DNA of 64,000 bases from Roseisalinus antarcticus (GCF_900172355.1 NZ_FWFZ01000001.1:248001-312000); one strand, 5' to 3'. Counted from the first letter of the stretch, positions 37,180 through 47,040 are shown. Numbers and translations: made by a program. Notes: generated by a model not told the origin, from the letters alone.

Positions 37180-38583
37180 ATGTCCCCGACGTCCGAGGTT
37201 GTCACCCGCTTTGCCCCGTCGCCCACCGGGGCGCTCCATATCGGGGGGGCGCGGACGGCGCTGTTCAACTGGCTCTTTGCCCGGGGGCGCGGCGGCAAGT
37301 TCCTGCTGCGGATCGAGGATACCGACCGCGCCCGCTCGACGCCCGAGAACGAACAGGCCATCCTCGACGGGCTGACCTGGCTGGGGCTCGACTGGGACGG
37401 TCCGCCGACCTCGCAAGCCGCTGGCGCCGACCGCCACGCCGAGGTCGCCCGGGGGCTTCTGGCCAAGGGCAAGGCGTTCAAGTGCTTCTCGACCCAGGAC
37501 GAAATCGAGGCGTTTCGGGCCCATGAAAAGTCCGCCGGGCGCTCCACGCTCTTTCGCTCGCCCTGGCGCGACATCCCCGAAGCGCAGCATCCGGACAAGC
37601 CCCATGTCATCCGCCTGCGCGTCGCGCGCGATGGCGAGACCACCGTGCAGGATGAAGTTCAGGGCGCAATTACCTGGAAAAACGACCAGATCGACGATCT
37701 GGTACTGCTGCGCTCGGACGGGTCGCCGGTCTATATGCTGGCGGTCGTGGTGGACGATCACGACATGGGCGTCACCCATGTGATCCGCGGCGACGACCAC
37801 ATGGCGAATGCGATCCGGCAAACGCTGATCTACGAGGCGATGGGCTGGCACGTCCCGGTGATGGCGCATATCCCGCTGATCTTCGGGCCGGACGGCAAGA
37901 AACTGTCCAAGCGGCACGGCGCGACCGGCGCGGCCGAATACCAGGCCATGGGCTATCCCGCCGCCGGCATGCGCAACTATCTTGCGCGGCTGGGCTGGAG
38001 CCATGGCGACGACGAGTTCTTCACAGACTCTCAGGCGCGGGAGTGGTTCGACCTTGGCGGTATTGGCAAATCGCCCGCCCGTTTCGACGTCAAGAAGCTG
38101 GAAAATCTCTGCGGTCAGCACATCGCGGTCGCGGACGATGCTGCACTGCTGCAAGAAGCGGCGGATTACATTGTCGCGGCCGGCCGGACGCCCCTGACCG
38201 AGGCGCAGCGCGACGGGCTGGGACGGGCGATGTACTGCCTCAAAGAGAGGGCGAAGACCTTTCCGGAACTCATTGAAAAAGCGCATTTTGTCCTGACCTC
38301 ACGCCCGATCGAACCGGATGAGAAGGCCGCCCGGCAGCTTGATACGGTATCCCGCGGTATGCTGTCGGATTTGACGCCGCATCTGCAAACTGCTAGCTGG
38401 ACGCGAGAAGATCTGGAGGCCAAAGTGGCCGGGGTCGCGGAGGCGCACGGGCTGGGGCTCGGCAAGATCGCGGGCCCTCTCCGGGCCGCATTGGCGGGGC
38501 GCAGCGTCTCGCCGTCGGTCTTCGACATGATGCTGGTTCTCGGGCGGGATGAAACCGTCGCCCGGTTGACCGACGCGGTCTGA
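37180..38583 (+). CDS. gltX: Glutamyl-tRNA synthetase
   Basis: GltX charges tRNA-Glu, and often tRNA-Gln, with glutamate. The 467-residue class I enzyme has the HIGH-type motif in [17 protein letters not shown], the stretch [17 protein letters not shown] and the KLSKR motif in [10 protein letters not shown]. The C-terminal anticodon-binding domain is predominantly helical and complete. The gene is divergent from comEC across a 74-base region and lies 99 bases before gltA. Confidence 0.96.
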   Translation: MSPTSEVVTRFAPSPTGALHIGGARTALFNWLFARGRGGKFLLRIEDTDRARSTPENEQAILDGLTWLGLDWDGPPTSQAAGADRHAEVARGLLAKGKAFKCFSTQDEIEAFRAHEKSAGRSTLFRSPWRDIPEAQHPDKPHVIRLRVARDGETTVQDEVQGAITWKNDQIDDLVLLRSDGSPVYMLAVVVDDHDMGVTHVIRGDDHMANAIRQTLIYEAMGWHVPVMAHIPLIFGPDGKKLSKRHGATGAAEYQAMGYPAAGMRNYLARLGWSHGDDEFFTDSQAREWFDLGGIGKSPARFDVKKLENLCGQHIAVADDAALLQEAADYIVAAGRTPLTEAQRDGLGRAMYCLKERAKTFPELIEKAHFVLTSRPIEPDEKAARQLDTVSRGMLSDLTPHLQTASWTREDLEAKVAGVAEAHGLGLGKIAGPLRAALAGRSVSPSVFDMMLVLGRDETVARLTDAV

Positions 38584-38682
38584 AGCCCCCTTCGTCACCC
38601 TCGTGACGGGCGCGGTGTTCGGACGGGATAAACCGCCGCCGTCCGCAAAGCCGGACGGCGCCCCGAAGCAAGGGGTACGACC

Positions 38683-39978
38683 ATGGCCGACGCGAGCCGG
38701 ACTGCGAAACTGACGATCAACGGAAACGATTACGACCTGCCGGTTCATTCGCCGACGGCCGGACCCGACGTGCTCGACATCCGCAAGCTGTACGGGCAGG
38801 CCGGAGTTTTCACCTACGACCCCGGCTTCACCTCCACGGCGTCGTGCGATTCGACGATCACCTTCATCGACGGCGACAAGGGCGAGCTGCTGCACCGCGG
38901 CTATCCGATCGACCAGCTTGCGGGCAAATCCCACTTCCTGGAGGTCTGCTACCTGTTGCTTTACGGAGAGTTGCCCTCGGCCGCGCAGCTCGAAGATTTC
39001 GAGTATCGGGTGACCAATCACACGATGCTGCACGAGCAGATGCAGTATTTCTTCCGCGGTTTCCGCCGGGATGCGCATCCGATGGCAATCATGGTCGGCG
39101 TCGTCGGCGCGATGGCCGCGTTCTACCACGATTCCACAGATATCTCGGATCCGTGGCAGCGCGAGGTCGCCTCGATCCGCCTGATCGCGAAGATGCCGAC
39201 GATCGCCGCCTGGGCCTACAAGTATTCGGTCGGCCAGCCCTTCGTCTATCCGCGCAACGACCTGACCTATGCCGAGAACTTCCTGCACATGTGCTTTGCG
39301 GTGCCTGCGGAGGAATACAAGGTCAACCCGATCCTCGCCCGGGCGATGGACCGGATCTTCATGCTGCATGCGGACCACGAGCAGAACGCCTCGACCTCCA
39401 CGGTGCGGCTCGCCTCGTCGTCGGGCGCCAACCCCTTTGCCTGCATCGCCGCCGGTGTTGCCTGCCTTTGGGGGCCCGCCCACGGCGGCGCCAACCAGGC
39501 CTGCCTCGAGATGCTGCGCGAGATCGGCTCGCCGGACCGCATTCCCGAATTCATCGAGCGGGCCAAGGACAAGAACGACAGCTATCGGCTGATGGGCTTC
39601 GGCCACCGGGTCTACAAGAACTTCGACCCCCGCGCGACGGTGATGAAGCAGAGCGCGGACGAGGTGCTGAGCCTGCTGGGGGTCGAGAACAACCCGGTCC
39701 TGGCCACAGCCAAGGCGCTGGAAGAGGCGGCGCTGGCCGACAGCTATTTCACCGATAAGAAGCTGTTTCCGAACGTCGATTTCTACTCCGGCATCATCCT
39801 CGAGGCGGTGGGCTTTCCCACTTCCATGTTCACGCCGATCTTCGCCCTCAGCCGGACCGTGGGGTGGGTCAGCCAGTGGAAAGAGCAGCTGGCCGATCCG
39901 CAGCTCAAGATCGGTCGGCCGCGCCAGCTGTACCTTGGCGAGACCCAGCGCGATTACGTCAATATCGAAGACCGCTGA
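38683..39978 (+). CDS. gltA: Citrate synthase (type II)
   Basis: GltA condenses acetyl-CoA with oxaloacetate at the entry to the TCA cycle. The 431-residue protein has the proteobacterial type II layout: the N-terminal part with [20 protein letters not shown] (quoted in part), [12 protein letters not shown], the catalytic His in [39 protein letters not shown] and the Asp in [15 protein letters not shown] precedes the ATG, and a perfect 8-bp hairpin (38638-38659) sits just upstream in the leader. A hairpin at 39993-40013 follows the stop. Confidence 0.97.
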   Translation: MADASRTAKLTINGNDYDLPVHSPTAGPDVLDIRKLYGQAGVFTYDPGFTSTASCDSTITFIDGDKGELLHRGYPIDQLAGKSHFLEVCYLLLYGELPSAAQLEDFEYRVTNHTMLHEQMQYFFRGFRRDAHPMAIMVGVVGAMAAFYHDSTDISDPWQREVASIRLIAKMPTIAAWAYKYSVGQPFVYPRNDLTYAENFLHMCFAVPAEEYKVNPILARAMDRIFMLHADHEQNASTSTVRLASSSGANPFACIAAGVACLWGPAHGGANQACLEMLREIGSPDRIPEFIERAKDKNDSYRLMGFGHRVYKNFDPRATVMKQSADEVLSLLGVENNPVLATAKALEEAALADSYFTDKKLFPNVDFYSGIILEAVGFPTSMFTPIFALSRTVGWVSQWKEQLADPQLKIGRPRQLYLGETQRDYVNIEDR

Positions 39979-39992
39979 GCGATCGAGGGCCA

Positions 39993-40013
39993 AGAGGGGG
40001 CCCTGCCCCCTCT
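39993..40013 (+). terminator. Hairpin after gltA
   Basis: A perfect 9-bp stem (AGAGGGGGC with GCCCCCTCT) and 3-base loop lie 15 bases after the gltA stop. A second small hairpin (GCGCC-AAA-GGGCGC) follows at once. There is no U-tract, so termination may need other factors. It also separates gltA from the convergent thpR. Confidence 0.55.
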
Positions 40014-40061
40014 GCGCCAAAGGGCGCATTCACCCCCGGGATATTGAACAGGCAATGAAGA

Positions 40062-40607
40062 TCAGGGCAGCAGCGCGTAGCTGGCGAGATCCTCGTGGAT
40101 CGGTCCGGAGCGGGTGAGGGTCGAGCCGTAAAGCACGACTTGTGTGGCCAGGAAAGGATCGAGGCGAAACCGGGCCTCTGATTCCAGGAAGCGGCGCAGG
40201 CGCTCCAGCCGGTCGCCCGTGACGTCGCCGCGGAAGCGGGCGAGCGTGACATGGGGGCGGAAGCGGCGCCGCTCGAGCGCGATGCCGGCGAGCCGTGCGG
40301 CGGAGGCGATGCGGGCCTGGAGATCGGTCAGCGCCTGCGTCGGGACGATTTCGGCCGCCATCACCGCGGGTGTGTGGCCGCCGAAGGTGGTGAGCCCCGC
40401 GATGGTGATCTCGAAGGGTGCGGCCACGAGCAGGCTCAGCTCGGCGTCGAGCTCTTCCAGCGGGCCGGCCGGAACGTCTCCGAGGAAGGCCAGCGTGATG
40501 TGGAAGGTCTCGGGATCGACCGCCCGGCCGATGGGCATCCGCACCTGCAGACGTTCCAGCACCGGTGCCGCGTCGTCCGGCAGGTCGATGGCGACGAAGG
40601 CCCTCAC
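40062..40607 (-). CDS. thpR: RNA 2',3'-cyclic phosphodiesterase (2H family)
   Basis: This 181-residue protein of the LigT/ThpR family hydrolyses 2',3'-cyclic phosphate ends of RNA. Both 2H motifs are visible: FHITLAFLG and PHVTLARF. The N-terminus reads RAFVAIDLPDD, typical of the family. It starts at a GTG (40607) that overlaps the stop of the preceding enoyl-CoA hydratase gene as GTGA; longer upstream frames only read into that gene. It converges with gltA. Confidence 0.9.
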   Translation of the reverse strand: MRAFVAIDLPDDAAPVLERLQVRMPIGRAVDPETFHITLAFLGDVPAGPLEELDAELSLLVAAPFEITIAGLTTFGGHTPAVMAAEIVPTQALTDLQARIASAARLAGIALERRRFRPHVTLARFRGDVTGDRLERLRRFLESEARFRLDPFLATQVVLYGSTLTRSGPIHEDLASYALLP

Positions 40608-41377
40608 CGGCCCTCGTAGACCGCCGGGCGCTTTTCGAGGAAGGCCACCACGCCCTCGCGGAAATCCCGGGTCCGGCCGCATTTGCCCTGAAGCTGCGCC
40701 TCGAGGGTGAGTTGCGCGTCGAGCGTGTTGCCGGGCGAGGCCCGCAACGCCGTCTTGACGTGGGAATAGGCCTCGGTCGGGCCCTGGGCGAGATGGGCGG
40801 CCCGGGCCCGCCAGTGGGCGGCGAACTCCGCCTCGGGGACCGCTTCCCAGATCATGCCCCAGTCGCTGGCTTGGCGCGCGGTGATCTTGTCGGCAAAGAG
40901 CGCCGCGCCCATGGCCTTGGCCATTCCCATCTGCCGCGGCAGGAACCAGGTGCCGCCCGCGTCGGGGATCAGGCCGATCCGGGTGAATGCCTGGACAAAG
41001 GCCGCCTCTTCGGAGGCGATCACCACGTCGGCGGCGAGCGCGAGGTTGGCGCCCGCCCCCGCCGCGGCGCCGTTGACGGCGGCAATCGTGGGGATCCTCG
41101 CCTCGACGATGGTCTTCAGCATCGGCACGTATTCGTCGCGCAGGGTGCGTTCGAGGTCGAGGTCGGCGACGGAGCCGTCGCCCAGATCCTGGCCCGAGCA
41201 GAACGCCCGGCCCGCCCCGGTGAGCACGATGACCCGCGCCTCGGAGGCGGCGCTTTTGACCGCGTGGGTGATTTCCGCCCGCATCTGGGTGTTGAGCGCA
41301 TTCATCACCTCGGGGCGGTTGAGCGTGATCACCGCGATGTCGTTCTGAAGCTCGTAAGCTATGGCCTGGTAGTCCAT
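40604..41377 (-). CDS. Enoyl-CoA hydratase/isomerase family protein, PaaG-like
   Basis: The 257-residue crotonase-fold enzyme has the oxyanion-hole strands FCSGQDLGDG and NGAAAGAGANLALAADV. GLIPDAGGTWFLPR and WGMIWEAV match PaaG, the ring 1,2-epoxyphenylacetyl-CoA isomerase of phenylacetate breakdown, better than ordinary fatty-acid hydratases. No other phenylacetate genes are in the window, so a different ring- or fatty-acyl-CoA substrate is possible. The ATG at 41377 has AGAGG before it. Its stop overlaps the thpR start. Confidence 0.82.
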   Translation of the reverse strand: MDYQAIAYELQNDIAVITLNRPEVMNALNTQMRAEITHAVKSAASEARVIVLTGAGRAFCSGQDLGDGSVADLDLERTLRDEYVPMLKTIVEARIPTIAAVNGAAAGAGANLALAADVVIASEEAAFVQAFTRIGLIPDAGGTWFLPRQMGMAKAMGAALFADKITARQASDWGMIWEAVPEAEFAAHWRARAAHLAQGPTEAYSHVKTALRASPGNTLDAQLTLEAQLQGKCGRTRDFREGVVAFLEKRPAVYEGR

Positions 41378-41482
41378 GGACGCCTCTTGTCTGGTTTGCC
41401 CCACCCTATGGTCTTGCGCGGCGGCGAAAAGGGCAACCGCGCGTCATCCCGCCCTGCTGTCGGTTGCGGCGCACCCCCCCGG

Positions 41483-41929
41483 TTATTTCCCGAGCAGAGC
41501 CTTCAGGCGCCGCTCCTCCTCCTCGGACAGGTCCTCGGGCGGGGGCGCGGTGGAGCGTGCGCGCACCGTGCCATAGCCGATGCCAAGCGCCAGCAGCAGC
41601 AGGACCGGCGCCGCCAACCACAGGATCAGGTTCACCCCGTCCATGGTCGGCTCCAGCAGGATGAACTCGCCGTAGCGGTCGACCACGTAGTCCACGACCT
41701 CGGCGTCGGTGTCGCCCGCCATGATCCGCTCGCGCACCAGAAGGCGCAGGTCGCGGGCGAGGTCGGCGTTGGATTCGTCGATGCTCTCGTTGCGGCAGAT
41801 CGGGCAGCGCAGGCCCTGGCTGATGTCGCGGGCCCGCTCCTCGAGCGCGGGGTCGTCGAGCATCTCGCCCGGCTGGACCGCCCAGCCCGGCGCGGCGAGC
41901 AACATCAGGACAAGGATCAGCCGTTTCAT
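41483..41929 (-). CDS. ccmH: Cytochrome c maturation protein CcmH
   Basis: CcmH keeps the apocytochrome CxxCH cysteines reduced and presents them to CcmF for heme attachment. The 148-residue protein has a signal peptide (MKRLILVLMLLAAPGWA), the redox pair Cys42/Cys45 in LRCPICRNESID and a C-terminal membrane helix (LILWLAAPVLLLLALGIG). Its start overlaps the ccmF stop by 4 bases (ATGA). The combined CcmH/CcmI long form is not present here. Confidence 0.95.
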   Translation of the reverse strand: MKRLILVLMLLAAPGWAVQPGEMLDDPALEERARDISQGLRCPICRNESIDESNADLARDLRLLVRERIMAGDTDAEVVDYVVDRYGEFILLEPTMDGVNLILWLAAPVLLLLALGIGYGTVRARSTAPPPEDLSEEEERRLKALLGK

Positions 41930-43899
41930 TCCGCCGGCACTCCGCGCCGCGATGCCGCCTTCGCCGCGCCCGCCGCGATCCGCAGACGGCGGTCGGAGAG
42001 CGACACCAGCCCGCCGAGCGCCATCAGGATCGCGCCGCCCCAGATCCAGTTGGCGAACGGCTTGATATAGACCCGCACGGTCCAGCCGCCGCCCGATTGC
42101 CGGTCACCGATAACCACGTAGAGGTCGCGCAGGACCCCGTTGGCGATGGCGGCCTCGGTGGTGGGCATCTGGGCGACCGGATAGAACCGTTTTTCGGGAA
42201 ACAGCACCGTCTCGCGGCCGCCTCTGGACAGCACGATCTCGGCCATGGTGGTGTCATAGTTGGGGCCCTGCTGACGCTCGACCCCCTCCAGAACGACCTC
42301 GTAGGCGCCGACCTGGTAGGGCTCCGCGATGGTGGCGACGCGGATATCCTCCTGTTGCCAGGCGATCACCGCGGCGACGCCGAACACCGTGATGCCCATG
42401 CCGCCATGGGCGATGGCCTTGCCCCAGTCGGCCCGCCCAAGGCGCATCAGCCGCCCCAGGCGCCCCGAGAGCGTGCCGCGACCGGTCCGGCTCCACAGGT
42501 CGAAGACGGCGCCCGCCACGACCCAGGTCCCGAGGACCACGCCGATCGGCCCCAGCGCCGAGCGGCCGGTCTGGACCGCGAAGGCCAGCCCCCCCAGCGC
42601 CAGCGCCAGCAGGGCGATGGGCCAGAGCGGGCGCAGCACCCGAGAGAGCCGCCCGCGCTTCCACGCGAGCATGGAACCCACGGGCAGGATCAGCGCCAGC
42701 AGCACGAAGAAGGGCGAGAAGGCCGCATCGAAGAACGGCGGCCCGACGCTGAGCGTGCGGCCGAAGGCCATCTCGGCCACCAGCGGCCAGATCGTGCCGA
42801 TGAAGACGACGAAGGCCGACACCGCGAGCAGCACGTTGTTCAGCACCAGCGCCGATTCCCGGCTGACTGTCTGGAACGCCCCGGTCGCCCGCATCGCCCC
42901 GGCCCGCGCGGCATAGAGCGTCAGCGCGCCGCCCACGAAGACCGCCAGGATGATCAGGATGAAGACGCCGCGCTCGGGGTCATTGGCGAAGGCATGCACG
43001 CTGGTGATCACGCCGGAGCGGACGATGAACGTCCCCAGCAGCGAGAAGCCGAAGGCGAGGATCGCCAGCAGCACGGTCCAGGATTTCAGCGCCTCGCGCT
43101 TTTCCACCACGATGGCCGAGTGCAGCAGGGCCGCGGCCAGAAGCCAGGGCATGAAGGACGCGTTCTCGACCGGATCCCAGAACCAGAAGCCGCCCCAGCC
43201 GAGCTCGTAATAGGCCCACCAGGAGCCGAGCGCGATCCCCACCGTCAGGAACAGCCAGGCCGCCAGCGTCCAGGGCCGCACCCAGCGGGCCCAGGCCGCG
43301 TCGACCCGCCCCTCTATCAGGGCGGCGACGGCGAAGGAGAACGACATCGAGAGCCCGACATAGCCGAGGTAAAGAAACGGTGGATGGAAGGCGAGGCCCG
43401 GGTCCTGCAACAACGGGTTGAGGTCCTGCCCGTTCAGCGGCGGCACCGCCAGCCGCAGGAACGGGTTCGAGGTGAAGAGGATGAAGGCGTAGAACGCCAC
43501 CGAGATCGCCGCCTGGACGGCCAGCACCCGCGCCTTGAACGCCGGCCGGAGCCCGCCGCCGAACCACGAGGCGCAGGCGCCGAAGAGCACGAGGATCAGC
43601 AGCCAGAGCAGCATCGACCCTTCGTGGTTCCCCCAGACGCCGGTCACCTTGTAAAGCATCGGCTTGGCCGAATGGCTGTTGAGAAAGACCAGCCGCAGCG
43701 AAAAGTCCGAGGTGACGAAGGCCCAGGTCAGCGCCCCGAAGGCGAAGGCCACGAGGATGACCTGCGAGGTCGCCGCCGGGTCGGCGACGGCCATCCAGCC
43801 GCGCCAGCCCTTGTGTGCGCCCACCAGCGGCACGATCATCTGCACCAATGCCAGCCCGAACCCGAGAACCAGCGCGAAATGTCCAAGTTCTGTAATCAT
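41926..43899 (-). CDS. ccmF: Cytochrome c heme lyase subunit CcmF
   Basis: CcmF, with CcmH, transfers heme from CcmE to apocytochrome c in the periplasm. The 657-residue polytopic membrane protein has the tryptophan-rich heme-handling motif WGGFWFWDPVENASFMPWL, the conserved VTGVWGNHEGSMLLW loop and FFWYDTTMAEI-type periplasmic segments. The start at 43899 (MITELGHFALVLG) fits the family; upstream frames do not. It is separated from ccmE by three small lysis genes. Confidence 0.95.
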   Translation of the reverse strand: MITELGHFALVLGFGLALVQMIVPLVGAHKGWRGWMAVADPAATSQVILVAFAFGALTWAFVTSDFSLRLVFLNSHSAKPMLYKVTGVWGNHEGSMLLWLLILVLFGACASWFGGGLRPAFKARVLAVQAAISVAFYAFILFTSNPFLRLAVPPLNGQDLNPLLQDPGLAFHPPFLYLGYVGLSMSFSFAVAALIEGRVDAAWARWVRPWTLAAWLFLTVGIALGSWWAYYELGWGGFWFWDPVENASFMPWLLAAALLHSAIVVEKREALKSWTVLLAILAFGFSLLGTFIVRSGVITSVHAFANDPERGVFILIILAVFVGGALTLYAARAGAMRATGAFQTVSRESALVLNNVLLAVSAFVVFIGTIWPLVAEMAFGRTLSVGPPFFDAAFSPFFVLLALILPVGSMLAWKRGRLSRVLRPLWPIALLALALGGLAFAVQTGRSALGPIGVVLGTWVVAGAVFDLWSRTGRGTLSGRLGRLMRLGRADWGKAIAHGGMGITVFGVAAVIAWQQEDIRVATIAEPYQVGAYEVVLEGVERQQGPNYDTTMAEIVLSRGGRETVLFPEKRFYPVAQMPTTEAAIANGVLRDLYVVIGDRQSGGGWTVRVYIKPFANWIWGGAILMALGGLVSLSDRRLRIAAGAAKAASRRGVPAE

Positions 43900-43974
43900 A
43901 GAGCAGATATAACGCGGCCGGCCGTCGCGGGACACTCAATTTCGCTCGACCGGACACTTCGTCTCAGGCGGGCC

Positions 43975-44181
43975 CTAGCGGGGCAGGAAACCGCCCCCCA
44001 CGATGAACGCGATGACGCCGGTGATCATCGCGCCGATGATCAGCCGCACCAGCCATTTGAGCGTATCCTCGATCTGGCTCAGCCGCTTTTCGACATTGTC
44101 GCGGTGCACATCGTCCACCGCCCCGCGCAGCTCCAGCTGCGACAGGCGGCGGTCCACCAGCCGTCCCCACTCATCCCCCAT
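43975..44181 (-). CDS. XhlA-like small membrane protein
   Basis: This protein of about 68 residues has an N-terminal helical, coiled-coil-like part (NVEKRLSQIEDTLKWLVR) and one C-terminal membrane helix (LIIGAMITGVIAFIVGGGF), like phage XhlA proteins that work with holins. It overlaps the end of the GTA-type holin gene by 11 bases and follows endolysin and holin on the same strand, so it is probably the third part of the lysis cassette. The start at 44181 is chosen because GAGGGG lies upstream. Role is inferred from the family and position. Confidence 0.75.
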   Translation of the reverse strand: MGDEWGRLVDRRLSQLELRGAVDDVHRDNVEKRLSQIEDTLKWLVRLIIGAMITGVIAFIVGGGFLPR

Positions 44182-44719
44182 CCCGGCCCCTCCACTCCTC
44201 AAGCGCGGGGTTGCCGCCGGATTCGGCCACGGGCGCGGCCGGGGTCCGGGGCGCGGCCATCTCCTCCAGCGCCTTGACGTTGCTGGCGACCGTGGTGGCG
44301 CGGGTCATGGTCTCGGCGACCGAGGCCTGGAATTCCTGCCCCTTCGCCTGGTGCCGCGCCCCGAAGTAGAACGACACGATCGCGCCCATCAGCCACCACA
44401 GCGGCTCCGGCACCAGCTGGATCCCCTGCATCCGGCTGGCGAACCAGATCGGATCGACCATGGCGACCACGAACAGCCCGATGGTGCCGAAGGCCAGAAG
44501 CGGCCGCGGCAGACGGTTGAGGCCGTCGATGATTCGGTCGAAGAGGCCCTTGCGCGGCCGCGCGAATTCCGCGGCGAGCTGCGACAGGGCCGCGTCCTTC
44601 ATCTGGGTTTCGCGGGCGCCAGCGTTCTCGGCGCTTTCGCGAAAGATGCCCACGGTGTCGGCCACGACGTTGCGGCCGTCGCCGAAGATCAGGTCCAGCC
44701 CCCGTGCGATCATCCCCAT
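44171..44719 (-). CDS. GTA-type 3-TM holin
   Basis: The 182-residue protein resembles the holin family named for gene-transfer-agent release. An N-terminal amphipathic part (MIARGLDLIFGDGRNVVADT) is followed by an Ala-rich helix and two or three membrane segments (LLAFGTIGLFVVAMVDPIWF and PLWWLMGAIVSFYFGARHQ). Holins open the inner membrane so the endolysin can reach the wall. The start at 44719 or 44713 overlaps the endolysin stop (ATGA at 44713). It sits inside the cytochrome c maturation cluster. Confidence 0.82.
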   Translation of the reverse strand: MGMIARGLDLIFGDGRNVVADTVGIFRESAENAGARETQMKDAALSQLAAEFARPRKGLFDRIIDGLNRLPRPLLAFGTIGLFVVAMVDPIWFASRMQGIQLVPEPLWWLMGAIVSFYFGARHQAKGQEFQASVAETMTRATTVASNVKALEEMAAPRTPAAPVAESGGNPALEEWRGRDGG

Positions 44720-45321
44720 TGCGCCGTCCTCGCCCGGTGCTGGGCATCGGTCAGGTGGAACCGGGGCGAGATGAAGGCCTCGGCCCGCACGATCCAGCCG
44801 CCCTTGCCGCCATCGCGCCGCTGCGCGTATTTGCGCGAGGCGACCCTGCGGTCGGCCAGCTCGTAGTAGTAGTTCCGCCGCGCGATCCCGTAGGCATCGA
44901 CCAGATGGTCGGGCGCCGAGGCCATCGCCGTCTGCGCCGCCGCTATGGTCTCCGGCCCGATGATCCCGTCCACCGCACAGTCGATCCGCATCTGCCGGAA
45001 CAGGCGCTGCAGGATCCGCACCGCGTTCGCGCCGGCGTTCACATGCATGTCGAACACCGTCGCATGGAGCGCGGGCGGCAGGTGGCCGATCCCGGGCGCT
45101 TTGAAATAATGTTCGATGAAGATGTCGACGGCCTGGGCGCGGGTCAGGCCGCGGACGTCCTCGACGGTGACCTGGCCGTCGCCCGACAGATCCAGGCCCA
45201 GGCGGCGCATGGTGTGGATCGTCACGCCATGGTTCGTCGGCCCGCCCGGATCGTCCGGGTCATTCACGAAGCCCCCCTCGCGGGTGACAATCTCTTCGGC
45301 AATCTCACGCACGCTTTGCAT
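44710..45321 (-). CDS. GTA/phage-type endolysin (GH108 muramidase with PG-binding domain)
   Basis: The 203-residue enzyme has the glycoside hydrolase 108 N-terminal motif EEIVTREGGFVNDPDDPGG with the catalytic Glu15 in TREGG, NHGVTIHTMRRLG and HYFKAPGIGHLP. A C-terminal peptidoglycan-binding part contains VDGIIGPETIAAAQTAMA. It cuts the glycan backbone of the wall. Together with the holin and XhlA-like genes it forms a compact lysis unit like that used for GTA release in Rhodobacter. It lies 48 bases after ccmE on the same strand. Confidence 0.88.
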   Translation of the reverse strand: MQSVREIAEEIVTREGGFVNDPDDPGGPTNHGVTIHTMRRLGLDLSGDGQVTVEDVRGLTRAQAVDIFIEHYFKAPGIGHLPPALHATVFDMHVNAGANAVRILQRLFRQMRIDCAVDGIIGPETIAAAQTAMASAPDHLVDAYGIARRNYYYELADRRVASRKYAQRRDGGKGGWIVRAEAFISPRFHLTDAQHRARTAQWG

Positions 45322-45369
45322 CGCGGCCCCCTTCTTTTCCTGCTCGGGGGAGACAATGCTCGCAGGGCG

Positions 45370-45834
45370 TTAATTCGTGATGGGAGCACCGTCCGTTGCG
45401 CCTGGATGTCCAGCGTCTTCAAGGGCTTGCTGGACCTCTCGCGGCATGTAGGTCTCGTCGTGCTTCGCCAGAAGCTGGCTCGCGACGAAGCGGCCGTCCT
45501 GATAGCGGCCGGTGGCGATGGTCCCCTGCCCCTCGCTGAAGAGGTCCGGCACCGATTCCGAACCGTCATAGAAGACAGGGATGGTCGCCGCGCCGTCGGT
45601 CACGGCGAATTCCAGCACATCCCCGTCGCCGCGCACCAGGCTGCCCTCCACGACCAGCCCGCCGAGCTTGAAGACCTCCATCGGCCCGGGCGGTGCCTCG
45701 GCCACCTCGGACGGCGAGCGGAAGAAGTTGATGCCGTCCCGCATCGCATAGCCGATCAGGACGGTGGACACGCCGAGGGCGACAAAGGCCAGGGCAATGA
45801 CCTGTATCCGCCGCTTTTTCTTCAAGGATTTCAT
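45370..45834 (-). CDS. ccmE: Heme chaperone CcmE
   Basis: CcmE holds heme covalently in the periplasm and hands it to CcmF/CcmH. The 154-residue protein has an N-terminal anchor (RIQVIALAFVALGVSTVLIGYA, about residues 9-30), an OB-fold domain and the heme-binding His125 in LAKHDETYMP. It should be made with ccmF and ccmH, but three lysis genes separate them. argC lies 70 bases upstream on the same strand. Confidence 0.95.
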   Translation of the reverse strand: MKSLKKKRRIQVIALAFVALGVSTVLIGYAMRDGINFFRSPSEVAEAPPGPMEVFKLGGLVVEGSLVRGDGDVLEFAVTDGAATIPVFYDGSESVPDLFSEGQGTIATGRYQDGRFVASQLLAKHDETYMPREVQQALEDAGHPGATDGAPITN

Positions 45835-45904
45835 CTCTCACCCCCTCCGGTCCAGGGTCCGGCCACCGGCCCCCGGGCATGTGGCCTGATACGCCGCCGG
45901 CCGG

Positions 45905-46933
45905 TCACGGGAACACCGGCGCCAGCCGGAGCCCCGCCCCCTCGTCATTGCCAAGCATCAGGTTCGCGTTCTGGATCGCCTGCCCCGACGAGCCCTTCGT
46001 CAGGTTGTCGAGCGTTGCGATCACGATCGTCCGCCCTTCGATCCGGTCCGGCACCACGCCGATATGGCAGTAGTTGGAGCCGCGGATATGCCGGATCGAC
46101 GGATGCTCGCCCTCGGGCAGCATGACGATGAACTCTTCCTCGGCGTAGCGGGCGCTCAAGGCGCCATGGATCGCGTCCGAATCGCCGTCCACATAGACCG
46201 TGGCCAGGATCCCCCGGTTCGCGGGGATCAGGTGCGGCGTGAACTGGATCTGCACCGGCCGGCCGGCGGCGCGGCTGAATTCCTGCTCGAACTCGGCCTG
46301 GTGCCGGTGCCCGCCGCCGACGGCATAGCCATGCGCGCCCTCGGACAGCTCCGCGTGCAGCAGGTTTTCCTTCAGGCTCCGCCCCGCCCCCGAGACCGCC
46401 GCCTTGAGGTCGATGACGATCCGGTCGAGGTCGATCACACCGGCCTCGATCAGCGGGCGCAGGGCATATTGCCCGGTCGCCGCGTTGCAGCCCGTCCCCG
46501 CGATCAGCCGGGCGCCCCGGATCTCGTCGCGATAGAACTCGGTCAGGCCGTAGACCGCCTCTTGCTGAAGCTCTGGGGCGGCGTGGTCCTTGCCATACCA
46601 GATCCGGTATTGATGCGGGTCGCGCAGCCGGAAATCCGCGGAAAGATCGACGATCCTCAGATCCTCGGGCAGCGCCCGGATCACGGCTTGCGACGTGGCA
46701 TGGGGCAATGCGCAGAAGGCCAGGTCGATGCCCTTGAAATCCACCTCGTCGATCGTGGTCAGGCGCGGCAGGTCCAGATGGCGCAGGTGGGGAAACACCT
46801 CCGCCATGCTCATTCCGGCCTTGGAATTGCCCGACAGCGCCGCGACTTCCATCTCCGGATGGGTGGCGATCAGCCGGACCAGCTCCGCCCCGGTATAGCC
46901 CGAAGCGCCGAGGATCGCGATTTTCTGGGTCAT
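45905..46933 (-). CDS. argC: N-acetyl-gamma-glutamyl-phosphate reductase
   Basis: ArgC reduces N-acetyl-glutamyl phosphate in arginine synthesis. The 342-residue protein has the NADPH-binding [13 protein letters not shown], the catalytic Cys in [12 protein letters not shown], the His pair in [10 protein letters not shown] and the C-terminal [17 protein letters not shown]. The start at 46933 (MTQKIAILG) is clear. It is followed by ccmE and preceded by murI on the same strand. Confidence 0.96.
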   Translation of the reverse strand: MTQKIAILGASGYTGAELVRLIATHPEMEVAALSGNSKAGMSMAEVFPHLRHLDLPRLTTIDEVDFKGIDLAFCALPHATSQAVIRALPEDLRIVDLSADFRLRDPHQYRIWYGKDHAAPELQQEAVYGLTEFYRDEIRGARLIAGTGCNAATGQYALRPLIEAGVIDLDRIVIDLKAAVSGAGRSLKENLLHAELSEGAHGYAVGGGHRHQAEFEQEFSRAAGRPVQIQFTPHLIPANRGILATVYVDGDSDAIHGALSARYAEEEFIVMLPEGEHPSIRHIRGSNYCHIGVVPDRIEGRTIVIATLDNLTKGSSGQAIQNANLMLGNDEGAGLRLAPVFP

Positions 46934-47040
46934 CTCGTGTGAATTCCTGTGTGTCGACAAAGGATGTAGGGCCTCGGGGCCCGGCCCGCAACATGGCCCA
47001 ATGGTCGCAGCATCGGCCGATCGCCGGCCACGATCACGCT

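Noticed and set aside
43975-45321. Prophage fragment
   Set aside because: Only lysis genes are present, with no capsid, tail, integrase or attachment sites; the families match gene-transfer-agent lysis better.
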